In this document: positions 1-9,240 of the stretch, in pieces
How positions within the stretch are numbered: position 1 is the stretch's first letter
Layout of the letters: every line of letters begins with the position of its first letter
From: Synechococcales cyanobacterium GL140_1_metabinner_5_sub
Lineage (GTDB): Bacteria > Cyanobacteriota > Cyanobacteriia > Cyanobacteriales > Chamaesiphonaceae
Reading direction: 5' to 3'
Length of the DNA: 64,000 nt
NCBI GenBank assembly: GCA_025359065.1
Contig: JANYHM010000098.1
Coordinates: forward strand, 21,421 to 85,420
The notes under the pieces: generated by a model
Told to the model about the DNA's origin: nothing
Seen by the model: only the letters and a program-made list of their open reading frames with translations
Database searches by the model: none
Made by a program: the position numbers and the translations under genes

Positions 1-506
1 AATGGCTACTGATTGGACGCTATAAGTCTCAGTCTCTACCTCTGTGGAATAACTACGTTTGGCGCAGTGAATTAATTACTGGTTTAAATGAAAATATTGC
101 GGCTCCTTGGCTGACTAACTATTTTCTGGGTACGCCATTTTTTGCTTGGTATTGGCGCGCTTTGGGTGCCCGTATTGGTAAGCAGGTGTTTATTGACACC
201 TCTGATGTTACGGAGTTTGATCTGGTCAGGATCGATGATTGGGCGGCTTTAAATTATTTCTGTGGACTGCAAACTCATCTATTTGAAGACCGGATAATGA
301 AGATGTCGAATTTACATATTGGCAAAAATTGTGTGGTTGGTCATGGCTCGATCGTCCTGTATGACACTCAAATGGAAACAGGCTCACAGCTACATTCTGT
401 CTCGCTGTTGATGAAAGGTGAAACCCTCCCCGCCGGTACTCATTGGCAAGGTATACCTGCCCAGCCATTAGCCAATCAAGATCCATTAACGGCTAATGTT
501 GAATGA
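1..506 (+). CDS. Pls/PosA-type non-ribosomal peptide synthetase, C-terminal domain (5' truncated by window edge)
   Basis: The frame is open from base 3 to the stop at 504-506, so only the last ~167 codons of a longer gene are here. The fragment reads WLLIGRYKSQSLPLWNNYVW near its start, then GTPFFAWYWRALGARIG, and ends in hexapeptide-repeat sequence (HIGKNCVVGHGSIVLYD, GIPA). This pattern belongs to the terminal module of Pls/PosA-like single-module NRPSs, where an adenylation/carrier region is followed by membrane segments and left-handed beta-helix acyltransferase-like repeats. Family members are linked to poly-amino-acid or short peptide products; the substrate cannot be told because the adenylation domain lies outside. 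The 3' end overlaps the convergent recD2 gene by 31 nt. An internal TTG at 162 should not be taken as a start. Confidence 0.82.
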   Translation, partial: WLLIGRYKSQSLPLWNNYVWRSELITGLNENIAAPWLTNYFLGTPFFAWYWRALGARIGKQVFIDTSDVTEFDLVRIDDWAALNYFCGLQTHLFEDRIMKMSNLHIGKNCVVGHGSIVLYDTQMETGSQLHSVSLLMKGETLPAGTHWQGIPAQPLANQDPLTANVE

Positions 507-2686
507 AGACTAAAAGACTGTAGGCGCTCCTGTAAACGGGTATGTCGCCGCGTCGATCGCACTGTATTCACTGCCTGCTGCATCGCTCGCTCCTCTCCTA
601 CTAACACCACCAGCTTTCGCCCTCGCGTAATTGCCGTATACAACAAATTCCGTTGCAGCATCATATTATGCTCAGTACTCAACGGAATCACCACCACCGG
701 AAACTCCGAACCCTGGCTCTTGTGAATCGTAATTGAATAGGCCAGCATCACATTATCTAGCTGTGCCACGCTGTATTCAATTAACTTTCCCTGAGGTTCT
801 TGCCAGTCTGGGTAACGAATGTGGGTGATAGTTTCTTCGTCTTTAGAAACGATCAATTCGATGGTGCCAATATCGCCATTAAACACCAACTGATTGTAGT
901 CATTGCTGGTTTGAATCACCCGATCGCCCACCCGAAACTGCTTAATTTTGCGTTTACTGGCCTGCACCGGATTCCATAAATCTTGCACCAGTTGATTGAT
1001 CGCAATATTACCGCTATCAGACTTGTGCATTGGCGTTAAATATTGAATATCGGCCTGTCGATAGCCCAACTCTGGTAGCTTCTCCTGCAATAGCCACATC
1101 GTCGCTTTCGGAATCACATTAGCCGGACACTTAATCCACACGCAGTCACTCTCAAACTGCTCAGTGGCCTTGGTTACAACTTCTATTCCCGGCATCCGAC
1201 CATCATTTACTGCATAAGAGCATTGAGTAATTTTAGAAGCCGCTGCTTGGCGGAATACCTCAGTAAGCTTAGCCACCGGAAAAATCTCAGATTGAATCAT
1301 GTCCCGCAAAACGTTACCGGCAGCGATCGAGGGCAACTGGTTCACATCGCCAATAAACAATACTTGGGCAGAGAGGGGAATGGCGGCGACTAAAGCATCG
1401 GCGATCGCCAGATCCAGCATCGAAGCTTCGTCAATAATAAAACAATCGCCTTCTAAGGGATAGCGACTGTTGTGACTAAAGCCAGTCCCCATCCAGCCTA
1501 GTAACCGATGAATGGTCTGAGCTTCTAAACCAGTGCTTTCTTGGATTCTTAAAGCGGCTTTGCCGGTAGGAGCACAGGCGACTACTCGCCGGTCATGATC
1601 TAACCAGAATTCAATGATTGCTTTAGCTGTTGCTGTTTTACCTACCCCAGCCCCCCCGGTCATAATAGTTACTCCTTGGGTCACAGCGTTGGTCAATGCC
1701 TCTTTTTGTCCTGTTGCTAGCTCAATATCGCTATCGGCCTCATATTTGGCAATCCATTCCCCAATGTCGGTGGTGATTTTAAAGGTGCCGCATAAGCTTT
1801 GGAGATTTTCGGCCAAACGATATTCTGCTTGGTGGGCGCGGCGTAAATAAACGTCTGTGTCTTCCACAACTAGTTGGCGGCGATCGGGAGCGTTGGCGGC
1901 ACACAGTGCCTGGATGTGAGCAATAATTGCTGGGGCTTGGGGGTGATGACCAGGTAAACGGAGTAAATCAGCGCAACTGCGGATCAGGGCTGCTTGGGGT
2001 AAAAAGCAATGTCCTTGCTGTTTAGCAGCTTGACGCAGAGTATCGGCGATCGCTGATTGATAACGAATGGGGCTGTCGATCGGAATTCCAGTTTTGAGAG
2101 CAATATCATCGGCGCGCTTAAAGCCAAATCCGCGAACTCGTTCAATCAATAAGTATGGATCTCTTTTGATGGTGTTGATCGATTCGTCACCAAATTCTCG
2201 GTAAATTTTGCCTGCATAGGTGGCGGTGATGCCCAAGCCAGCTAGAAAGGCAATCAGGTTTTGCAGCTTGCGGCTTTCGCTGTACGACTGCAACATTTTC
2301 TCTAGTTTGTTGCTGGTAATGCCATTAACTTCTAACATTCTCTCTGGCTCTCGCTCCAGAATCTGGAAGGTGCCATCGCCGAAATGATCGACAATCCGTG
2401 CGGCCATTCTTTTGCCGATGCCTTGCAGTGTTACCAAAAAGCCAATGACTGATTCGCGCCCTACTGGTTCGGCGATGCGATAGCTGCTAAAGTTAAACTG
2501 ATCGCCATAGGTGGGGTGTTTGCGCCAATCGCCATACAGGGTCACATCCAGATCTTTTTGCGGGGCGGGCATGACTCCTACGGCTCTGAAGGTGCTGAAG
2601 TCTTCGCTGGCCATTTGGATTACTACATAGTGATCGGTGTTATTTTCGTGTACTACTTGGGCGATCGTCCCGTTGATTTCGGCCAT
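476..2686 (-). CDS. recD2: RecD2-type ATP-dependent DNA helicase (SF1B)
   Basis: This 736-residue protein is a superfamily 1B 5'-3' helicase of the RecD2 type, the RecD relatives found in bacteria without RecBCD and used in DNA repair. The N-terminal OB-like region is followed by helix-hairpin-helix-like sequence (VTLQGIGKRMAARIVDHFG), then the Walker A loop GGAGVGKT with its Lys at about residue 350, a Walker B-like FIIDEASM, and a C-terminal UvrD_C_2-like segment (LAYSITIHKSQGSEFPVVV). The long N-terminal extension separates RecD2 from the RecD subunit of RecBCD. The start is ATG at 2686. Its 3' end overlaps the convergent NRPS gene. Confidence 0.93.
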   Translation of the reverse strand: MAEINGTIAQVVHENNTDHYVVIQMASEDFSTFRAVGVMPAPQKDLDVTLYGDWRKHPTYGDQFNFSSYRIAEPVGRESVIGFLVTLQGIGKRMAARIVDHFGDGTFQILEREPERMLEVNGITSNKLEKMLQSYSESRKLQNLIAFLAGLGITATYAGKIYREFGDESINTIKRDPYLLIERVRGFGFKRADDIALKTGIPIDSPIRYQSAIADTLRQAAKQQGHCFLPQAALIRSCADLLRLPGHHPQAPAIIAHIQALCAANAPDRRQLVVEDTDVYLRRAHQAEYRLAENLQSLCGTFKITTDIGEWIAKYEADSDIELATGQKEALTNAVTQGVTIMTGGAGVGKTATAKAIIEFWLDHDRRVVACAPTGKAALRIQESTGLEAQTIHRLLGWMGTGFSHNSRYPLEGDCFIIDEASMLDLAIADALVAAIPLSAQVLFIGDVNQLPSIAAGNVLRDMIQSEIFPVAKLTEVFRQAAASKITQCSYAVNDGRMPGIEVVTKATEQFESDCVWIKCPANVIPKATMWLLQEKLPELGYRQADIQYLTPMHKSDSGNIAINQLVQDLWNPVQASKRKIKQFRVGDRVIQTSNDYNQLVFNGDIGTIELIVSKDEETITHIRYPDWQEPQGKLIEYSVAQLDNVMLAYSITIHKSQGSEFPVVVIPLSTEHNMMLQRNLLYTAITRGRKLVVLVGEERAMQQAVNTVRSTRRHTRLQERLQSFSLHSTLAVNGS

Positions 2687-2858
2687 GGCACTGAAAAAAG
2701 CTGAGTAAGAACATAGTACATTATTATACTTATCAGACTGATGCGGCTAGGACTGGGCTTCATTTATTGAAATCTACTGGCAAAAAAACTTCACCTAGCC
2801 TATCCTGATTAGGTGTGATAGCATTCATCTTCTTTCTCCTAATATCAAACCTACATCT

Positions 2859-5150
2859 ATGGTCAGCGAGTTAAACATTACATCTAGAACCGCAGCAGAT
2901 TTTCCCCTTTCCGCTCCGGCTGCCTACCCGGTATTTTTCCGCACCTATAGTCGCTTCTTGAATGGCGGTAGAGAAAATTGGCAGCAGGTTTGTACTCGTA
3001 CTCTGCGGGGCTTGGTCAAGCTCGGAAACTTGGACGCAGAAGAAGCCGCCGTCATCGATCGGATGCAGCGTCAGGTCAAAGCCTTACCTTCAGGCCGTTG
3101 GCTGTGGGTCGGTGGCAGTGAGTGGCTGGAACGGCCAGAGAACTTTTCGGGAGCCTATAACTGTACCAGCACCAACGTCATCGATTGGCGGGCCTTTGGT
3201 CTGATGATGGACTTGGCCATGATGGGCTGCGGAACTGGGGCGATATTAGAGCCAGAGTTGATCGATCAACTGCCAGCGGTTAGGAATGTATTGGAAATTG
3301 GAGAAGTGTCGGCGATCGGCACCACCCCCGCCGAGCAGCGTAGACATCTAACCGACGTAGAGATTGAAGGAAATCACGTCACCATCCATGTGGGTGACAG
3401 TCGTCAGGGTTGGGTGAAGTCTTACCAAACTGTGCTGGAGCTATGCAGCGATGAACGCTTCAGCGGCTCAGTAAAAATTGATGTGGATTTAGCAGATGTG
3501 CGGCCAGCCGGGGAGCTTTTGAAGGGCTTTGGTGGCATGGCTAACCCGGTGAAGTTGCCGGAACTGTACGATCGCTGCGTGCGAATTTTAAATAAGGCTC
3601 ATGGACGCAAGCTGAATTCTGTGGAATGTTGCTTGCTAATTGATGAGGCTGCGGTCACTATCGTAGCAGGCAATATCCGCAGAAGTGCGGGAATTCGTCA
3701 GTTTAACTCTGCCGATACATTAGGTGCAAACGCCAAGGATAACCTGTGGCAACAAGGTGAAGATGGCTCTTGGAAAATTGATCCAGAGCGTGATTCATTA
3801 CGGATGGCCAATCATACTAGAGTGTTTCATCGCAAGCCTACTTTAGAAGAATGTGTAGATGCTGTGCGGAAGCAATACTACTCTGGCGAAGGAGCGATTC
3901 AGTGGGCCGGAGAAGCCGTTGCTCGATCGAATGCTGATGTGATCAAGCCTGAGCAGAAAAGAGATTTTCTCGCCGCTTATAGCAATGGTACGGGTGTCGA
4001 TTGGTTAGTTAAAAATGTACCTGGATTAAATAACTTTGAAGCAGAGAGAAAACTTTGGAGATATGGCCTAAACCCTTGCGGGGAAATAATTGGAGCAGAT
4101 TTTCATTGTAATTTGTCTGAGGTACATCTGAACCAATTAGACCCTCACAACTCTCAAGAACAAGAAGATGCTTTTAGAGCTAGTGCTTTATCGGTAGCAG
4201 CCTTGCTGAATCATCAGTTCCAAGAACCCCGCTACCAATACAGTCGTCTGCAAGATCCGATCGTGGGTGTTTCGTTCACCGGCTTATTTGATTTCTTTGT
4301 TCATGCCTTTGGTACTCCTTGGTTAGAATGGTGGGCAACCGGTCGCCCTGCAACCGCAGCAGGTCAAGAATTTAAAGCCAAAGAAGCCGAGTATTTAACT
4401 CGTTGGGCAACTATAGTTCATGAACAAGTCTGGGCGTACTGCGACAAGCATGGGATCAAGCGTCCGAATCGTTGTACTACAACTCAGCCAGCGGGCACCA
4501 AGTCTCTACTTACCGGTGCTTCCCCCGGTTGGCATCCTCCCAAGGCTCAGCGTTTTATCCGGCGGATCACTTTCCGCAAAAACGATCCAGTAGCTTTGGC
4601 CTGTATTGAGTACGGCTACAGTGCAATTCCTTCCCAGTCTGATAAGGACGAAAATGGCAATTTGTTGAACGATGCCTTTGATCCACGCTGTACCGAATGG
4701 CTGATCGAGATTCCGGTGGCGGTTTCTTGGGCAGATATTCCAGGGGCTGATCAGGTGGAGATTAGTAAATTCGATGCCATGTCCCAAATGGACTTCTATA
4801 TGCAGGTACAGAGCTGCTATACGGCTCACAATACTTCGGCCACGATCGAACTCCGAGAAGCTGAGATTGAGCCTTTGGGTCAAAAGATCTTTGAGGCAAT
4901 CCGAGATGATGAGGGCTATATTTCGGCAGCGCTATTGGCGCGGTTCGACGATCTTCAGACTTTTCCTCGCTTGCCTTTTGAGCCGATCGATAAGGCAACT
5001 TACGATCAGCTTATGCAGGGAGTACAAGATCGCCAGGTGATGAGTGATTTTGCGGCGGCGTTGGCCAAGTACGATTCGAGTTCGATCGAAGAGGCTGGCC
5101 CAGCAGGTTGTGATTCAGATAAATGTCTGTTACCTGATAAGCAGAAATAA
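2859..5150 (+). CDS. nrdJ: Adenosylcobalamin-dependent (class II) ribonucleoside-triphosphate reductase
   Basis: Class II ribonucleotide reductase of the monomeric Lactobacillus leichmannii RTPR type; it makes dNTPs with a B12-derived thiyl radical. At 763 residues it is close to the usual ~740, so no intein is present. The radical-site motif NPCGEI places the thiyl cysteine at Cys407. Cys102 (YNCTSTNV) and Cys417 are candidates for the substrate-reducing pair, and the C-terminal CDSDKC (Cys751/Cys756) is the mobile redox relay. The start ATG at 2859 follows a poor ribosome-binding site. No cobalamin riboswitch is recognisable in the 170-nt leader. A hairpin at 5155-5194 follows the stop directly. 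Confidence 0.95.
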   Translation: MVSELNITSRTAADFPLSAPAAYPVFFRTYSRFLNGGRENWQQVCTRTLRGLVKLGNLDAEEAAVIDRMQRQVKALPSGRWLWVGGSEWLERPENFSGAYNCTSTNVIDWRAFGLMMDLAMMGCGTGAILEPELIDQLPAVRNVLEIGEVSAIGTTPAEQRRHLTDVEIEGNHVTIHVGDSRQGWVKSYQTVLELCSDERFSGSVKIDVDLADVRPAGELLKGFGGMANPVKLPELYDRCVRILNKAHGRKLNSVECCLLIDEAAVTIVAGNIRRSAGIRQFNSADTLGANAKDNLWQQGEDGSWKIDPERDSLRMANHTRVFHRKPTLEECVDAVRKQYYSGEGAIQWAGEAVARSNADVIKPEQKRDFLAAYSNGTGVDWLVKNVPGLNNFEAERKLWRYGLNPCGEIIGADFHCNLSEVHLNQLDPHNSQEQEDAFRASALSVAALLNHQFQEPRYQYSRLQDPIVGVSFTGLFDFFVHAFGTPWLEWWATGRPATAAGQEFKAKEAEYLTRWATIVHEQVWAYCDKHGIKRPNRCTTTQPAGTKSLLTGASPGWHPPKAQRFIRRITFRKNDPVALACIEYGYSAIPSQSDKDENGNLLNDAFDPRCTEWLIEIPVAVSWADIPGADQVEISKFDAMSQMDFYMQVQSCYTAHNTSATIELREAEIEPLGQKIFEAIRDDEGYISAALLARFDDLQTFPRLPFEPIDKATYDQLMQGVQDRQVMSDFAAALAKYDSSSIEEAGPAGCDSDKCLLPDKQK

Positions 5151-5154
5151 TTAT

Positions 5155-5194
5155 TTGATGGACTATGATCATTAGATGAATTATGGTCCATCAA
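5155..5194 (+). repeat. Hairpin element, copy 1 (after nrdJ)
   Basis: A 15-bp stem pairs 5155-5169 with 5180-5194, with two G-U pairs and a 10-nt loop, starting 4 nt after the nrdJ stop. The left arm contains GGACTATGAT. The same core in the same hairpin context recurs directly after purL (29567-29602). There is no U-tract, so it is not a classical terminator; it may stabilise 3' ends or be a small dispersed repeat. Confidence 0.6.
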
Positions 5195-5226
5195 CCAATT
5201 CGATAAATTACATTTAGACAATTCAT

Positions 5227-7206
5227 ATGCGTTTACTACCTTTGAGCTTAGCAGTCTTGTTTGGCATGAATTTGGGCTTGGCACCAACAATTCTTGCCCA
5301 AACTTATGCTCAGTCAACAGCCAAAGGTAGCAGCGAAACTGTTGTTCCTAACGAAAATCTGGTAGTAGAAGAAGTCCCCCCAATTCCTAATGAATTGGCT
5401 AACACCGTGGCACGCTATACCCAGTTCCGATCGGCCTCTCTTGCTAGCTGGCACCCCACCAAAAAAGAAATGTTGATTTCTACTCGCTTTGGCGACGTGA
5501 CGCAGGTACATCGGGTCAAGTTTCCTATGGGAGCGCGTCAGCAGCTAACTTTTGCCAACGAGCGAGTCAGTGGAGCCTCTTTTCAGCCTACTACCGGAGA
5601 CTATTTTGTATTTAGCAAAGATGTGGGCGGCAATGAGTTTTCTCAGAACTATCGCTATGACTTAGCGACCGGTGATATCACTCTGTTGACTGATGGTAAA
5701 TCCCAGAATGGGCGTGGGATTTGGTCAGATAAGGGCGATCGGATGCTGTATGGTTCCACCCGTCGCAATGGTAAAGACCGCGATCTGTACATTATTGATC
5801 CCAAAAATCCTAAGAGCGATCAGCTAGTAGTCACCAATGAAGGTGGTGGCTGGGGCGCTTTTGATTGGTCAAAAGACGGGCGGCAGGCAATTCTTCAGCA
5901 ATCTATTTCGGCTAACGAAAGCTACTTGTGGCTATTAGATATCGCCTCGGGAGTAAAAACTCGCCTGACCCCGCCAAATCAAAAGGTCTCCTATGATGGG
6001 GCTTTTTTAAGTAAGGATAGTCGAGGCATTTATGTAATCACCGATCGAGAGTCGGAGTTTCACCGCTTGGCCTATCTAGACTTGGCTACCCAAAAATATC
6101 GCTATTTGACTACCAATATTCCTGGTGATATCGAAGAATGGGATCTCAGTAAAGATGGTAAATATTTAGCCTTTGTCGCCAACGAAAAAGGAGTTGCTGT
6201 GCTGCGAGTGCTGAATACTAAAACTCAGCAGCTTATTAGATTGCCCAAGCTGCCGGTGGGTCTGGTGGGTGGCATTAACTGGCATCGAAATAGTCGAGAT
6301 CTCGGCTTTACCTTGGCATCAGCAAAGTCTACCGCCGATGTTTATTCGATCGATATTCAGACTAATAAGCTCGATCGCTGGACAGAAAGTGAAACTGGTG
6401 GCCTGAATACTGATGCTTTTGCCCCGGCGGAGTTAGTGAGCTGGAAAAGCTTTGATGGTCAGCAAATTTCTGGCTTTTTATACAAGCCTGCTCGCAAATT
6501 CGCGGGCAAGCGCCCGGTAATTATCGATATTCACGGTGGTCCCGAAGCCCAATCTCGCCCCTCGTTTTTAGGCCGGATGAATTATTACCTCAATGAGTTG
6601 GGGGTGGCAATTTTATTACCAAATGTGCGCGGCTCCAGTGGCCAGGGCAAGACTTTTTTGGCGGCAGATAACGGCTTTAAACGTGAAGATTCAGTAAAAG
6701 ATATTGGTGCTTTGTTAGATTGGATTCCGACTCAGGCTGATTTAGATCCGCAAAGAGTAATGGTGGCTGGGGGGAGCTATGGGGGCTATATGTCTTTAGC
6801 GGTGGCTACTAAATATAGCGATCGAATTAAGGCGGCGATCGATATTGTCGGTATCTCTAACTTTGTCAGTTTCCTAGAGCGCACCGAAGGCTACCGCCGT
6901 GATTTACGTCGGGTGGAATACGGCGATGAGCGCGAGCCGAAAATGCGGGAGTTCTTACAGAAAATTTCGCCAACTACCAATGCGGCCACAATCAAGGTGC
7001 CTCTTTTTGTGATTCATGGTCAAAACGATCCGCGTGTGCCACTGAATGAGGCGCAGCAAATAGTTCGATCTGTTCGCCAAAATGGAGTGCCAGTATGGTA
7101 CCTAATGGCCAAAGATGAAGGTCACGGTTTTAGCAAGAAGCGCAATGTGGACTACCAGTTTTATGCAACAGTCCTGTTTGTACAAAAATTCTTAATTGGC
7201 CAATAA
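5227..7206 (+). CDS. Secreted S9-family prolyl oligopeptidase-like peptidase
   Basis: Serine peptidase of clan SC, family S9 (S9C acylaminoacyl/dipeptidyl-peptidase type). Residues 1-29 form a hydrophobic signal peptide that can end at TILAQ, so the enzyme is probably periplasmic or secreted. A TolB/WD40-like beta-propeller covers roughly residues 60-400 (several SxDGR/SKDGK-type blades). The alpha/beta-hydrolase domain follows, with catalytic Ser517 in GGSYGG, Asp601 in HGQNDPRVP and His633 in DEGHGF; all three are present, so it should be active. Family members cleave short peptides. It appears monocistronic, starting at ATG 5227. The exact specificity cannot be read from sequence. Confidence 0.9.
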   Translation: MRLLPLSLAVLFGMNLGLAPTILAQTYAQSTAKGSSETVVPNENLVVEEVPPIPNELANTVARYTQFRSASLASWHPTKKEMLISTRFGDVTQVHRVKFPMGARQQLTFANERVSGASFQPTTGDYFVFSKDVGGNEFSQNYRYDLATGDITLLTDGKSQNGRGIWSDKGDRMLYGSTRRNGKDRDLYIIDPKNPKSDQLVVTNEGGGWGAFDWSKDGRQAILQQSISANESYLWLLDIASGVKTRLTPPNQKVSYDGAFLSKDSRGIYVITDRESEFHRLAYLDLATQKYRYLTTNIPGDIEEWDLSKDGKYLAFVANEKGVAVLRVLNTKTQQLIRLPKLPVGLVGGINWHRNSRDLGFTLASAKSTADVYSIDIQTNKLDRWTESETGGLNTDAFAPAELVSWKSFDGQQISGFLYKPARKFAGKRPVIIDIHGGPEAQSRPSFLGRMNYYLNELGVAILLPNVRGSSGQGKTFLAADNGFKREDSVKDIGALLDWIPTQADLDPQRVMVAGGSYGGYMSLAVATKYSDRIKAAIDIVGISNFVSFLERTEGYRRDLRRVEYGDEREPKMREFLQKISPTTNAATIKVPLFVIHGQNDPRVPLNEAQQIVRSVRQNGVPVWYLMAKDEGHGFSKKRNVDYQFYATVLFVQKFLIGQ

Positions 7207-7324
7207 TTCTGCCAGACAGTCTCCACACCATATGAGTCAGCAGTCACAAGCTACAGAAATCTTACGTGCGTGTTGCGGCTCCAAAATCTCGATCTGGGTT
7301 TTTGGTATAGCAGTTTACACGGAT

Positions 7325-7370
7325 TTTTGAGATTAGTTAAGTAAAATCATGTTTAAGTTAACTCTCAAAA
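7325..7370 (+). promoter_or_regulatory. Inverted repeat in the porin leader region
   Basis: TTTTGAG (7325-7331) and AGTTAA (7335-7340) pair with TTAACT (7358-7363) and CTCAAAA (7364-7370). This gives 13 bp with one 3-nt bulge around a 17-nt loop. It ends 27 nt before the probable porin start, where an operator or a 5'-UTR hairpin would sit. Function is inferred only. Confidence 0.45.
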
Positions 7371-7397
7371 CAAAAATACACGTTAGGTGTGAGGACA

Positions 7398-9047
7398 ATG
7401 CAGCATATGCTGAAATTTAAAGCTGGAATGTTTTCTTGGTCTCTCTTGACCATCACCACCTTTTGCGCTGCCACTCCGGCTTTTGCCCAGTCTCAAGCCC
7501 CTTCTCAAGATGCCGTTGTGCAAAACGCCGTACCAGTAACTCCGGCAAATGTTAAAAATAATGACTCTCAAGCTCCAAAAACTGGTTCATTGGAGTTGTC
7601 TGATAGCAACGTTCAGTTCCTTAAGTCTTTCAATGATCGCTACAAGTGCGGTATTGCTAACATCGATGCAGCAATCTCCCGCGCTGACTTTGCCAACAAT
7701 ATTGTAGTTTGCCTAACATCTACCGAAGTCAAGTTGGCTCAAGACCCTAATGCGATTCCTGCCAGTGAACTAGCTCAACTTAAAGATGTGGTTGATCAGT
7801 TCTCTAATGAAGTTAGTTATTTGGGTAACAGATTAGAAACTGTTGAAAAGAAATTAGCCGCAGTCCAAAAAGCTAGTACTTTTTCTACTACTACTAAGCT
7901 GGCTGGTGAAATAATTGTAGGACTTTCTACCTTCAGTGGTGACACGGTATCTGCTGCTCGCAACACTGCTAGCGGTCTTACCGGTGCCGATACCAACAAT
8001 GGCAACATTACGTTTTCTAACCGAGTACGCTTAAATTTTGATACCACTTTCTCGGGCAAAGACCGCTTGAGAACCCGTTTGCAGTCCAGAAATACAACCA
8101 GCTTTAGTGGCGTTGGCACCACTAGCACCAACACTACTCGGTTGGGTTATGATGGAGATGAAACCAACACCACTAATCTTTCGTTACTACAATACACTCT
8201 GCCAATTTTCAATAACTCTAAGTTGATTGTAGAAACTGTGGGCAGTGAGTACAACGAAAACATGTACACCTTTAACCCACTGTTGGCAAGTTCTGGCACG
8301 GGTTCTATTTCTCGTTTTGGTCGTTATAACCCAGTATATCGCCAGAGTGGAGACGGAGCGGCTGCTACGGCAGATTTTAGACTTAGTCCTGAGTTCAGTG
8401 CATCGATCGGTTATGCAGTTCCATCTGGTGCCAATAACCCAGGTGTAGGTGCCACCGGTTTGTTTGGCAGTGGCAACTCTGGTATTGCGCAACTGCGCTA
8501 TCAACCATCTCCAGATACTGATTTAGGGCTTTCCTTTGCTCGTTCCTATCACCCTGCTGGTGCAAACATAACCCAAGGAACCGGCAGTGCTTTTGCAGGT
8601 AGTCCTTTTGGTGCTGAGCCAACAGTGGCTAACCATTACAGTTTCTTAGCTAGTACGAAGCTTTCCCCTGGGTTTATTCTTTCTGGCTGGGTGGGCTTGA
8701 CTAATGCCAGCCTAGAGAACGGCGGTAGAACCACTGGCAGTGCCGATATTTTCAATGCCGCTCTTTCCGCCGCTTTTACTGATGTGGGAGCTAAGGGCAA
8801 CACCTTAGGCTTGATCGTTGGGATACCACCTAAAGTAAACAGTATTTCTTCCAATAATGCTGCCATCCGCAACCGTTATAACCCCGATACCAGCCTCCAC
8901 CTAGAGACTTTGTACAAAATCAAGGTCAGTGACAACCTAGATATTACTCCTGGAGTATTGTTAATCACTAACCCCGAAAGTGCTCCTAATGCGGCTAGTC
9001 GTGGCAGTGAGTTCGTCGGAACTGTGCGAACTACCTTTAAATTCTAA
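7398..9047 (+). CDS. Outer-membrane porin of the cyanobacterial SLH-OprB / iron-uptake porin family
   Basis: Outer-membrane beta-barrel porin of the abundant cyanobacterial class sometimes called iron-uptake porin. A signal peptide ends near ATPAFA. A degenerate SLH domain follows (ISRADFANNIVVCL), then a short coiled coil (about residues 135-160) that would bind peptidoglycan and span the periplasm, then a C-terminal barrel rich in alternating aromatic and polar strands and ending in FKF, the usual terminal-Phe signal for the BAM complex. Starts are possible at GTG 7389, ATG 7398 or ATG 7407; I prefer 7398. A rho-independent terminator follows at 9083. The likely role is passage of inorganic ions and small solutes; specificity is unknown. 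Confidence 0.85.
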   Translation: MQHMLKFKAGMFSWSLLTITTFCAATPAFAQSQAPSQDAVVQNAVPVTPANVKNNDSQAPKTGSLELSDSNVQFLKSFNDRYKCGIANIDAAISRADFANNIVVCLTSTEVKLAQDPNAIPASELAQLKDVVDQFSNEVSYLGNRLETVEKKLAAVQKASTFSTTTKLAGEIIVGLSTFSGDTVSAARNTASGLTGADTNNGNITFSNRVRLNFDTTFSGKDRLRTRLQSRNTTSFSGVGTTSTNTTRLGYDGDETNTTNLSLLQYTLPIFNNSKLIVETVGSEYNENMYTFNPLLASSGTGSISRFGRYNPVYRQSGDGAAATADFRLSPEFSASIGYAVPSGANNPGVGATGLFGSGNSGIAQLRYQPSPDTDLGLSFARSYHPAGANITQGTGSAFAGSPFGAEPTVANHYSFLASTKLSPGFILSGWVGLTNASLENGGRTTGSADIFNAALSAAFTDVGAKGNTLGLIVGIPPKVNSISSNNAAIRNRYNPDTSLHLETLYKIKVSDNLDITPGVLLITNPESAPNAASRGSEFVGTVRTTFKF

Positions 9048-9082
9048 GGTTCATTGATGTAATACTTACCTGCAAGCTTTTT

Positions 9083-9107
9083 ACCCTCATAATCTGAGGG
9101 TTTTTTG
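9083..9107 (+). terminator. Rho-independent terminator of the porin gene
   Basis: The stem CCCTCA/TGAGGG (9084-9089 with 9095-9100) has a 5-nt loop and is followed directly by six T residues. It lies 36 nt after the porin stop codon. Confidence 0.85.
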
Positions 9108-9153
9108 TTTGGGAGTGGCAAGTTAGGGCAAGATCTGGAATTTTGGTATTCAA

Positions 9154-9183
9154 ATTAACCAAACCCTAACCTAATCATTACGT
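9154..9183 (+). promoter_or_regulatory. Tentative Pho box upstream of the Crp/Fnr-type regulator
   Basis: ATTAACCA (9154-9161) and CCTAACCT (9165-9172) are separated by 3 nt, giving the 11-nt period of cyanobacterial PhoB/SphR sites; each matches 7 of 8 positions of Py-TTAA-Py-Py-(A/T). A third unit at 9176 is weak. It lies about 60 nt upstream of the regulator start. Confidence 0.45.
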
Positions 9184-9240
9184 TTTCTTCATGATTAGTC
9201 TCTAAGCTAAGAAGCGATGTCTCCGAGTCTGTAGGTACTT

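Noticed and set aside
2792..2817. CACCTA...TAGGTG hairpin and possible B12 riboswitch before nrdJ
   Set aside because: Only 6 bp around a 12-nt loop, and no cobalamin-riboswitch core elements are visible.
2859..5150. Possible intein in nrdJ, as seen in some cyanobacteria
   Set aside because: Protein length (763) and uninterrupted family motifs leave no room for an intein.
7335..7370. TTAA motifs upstream of the porin read as a Pho box
   Set aside because: The 11-nt period is not kept (units drift to 10) and the consensus matches are poor; the inverted repeat explains the motifs better.
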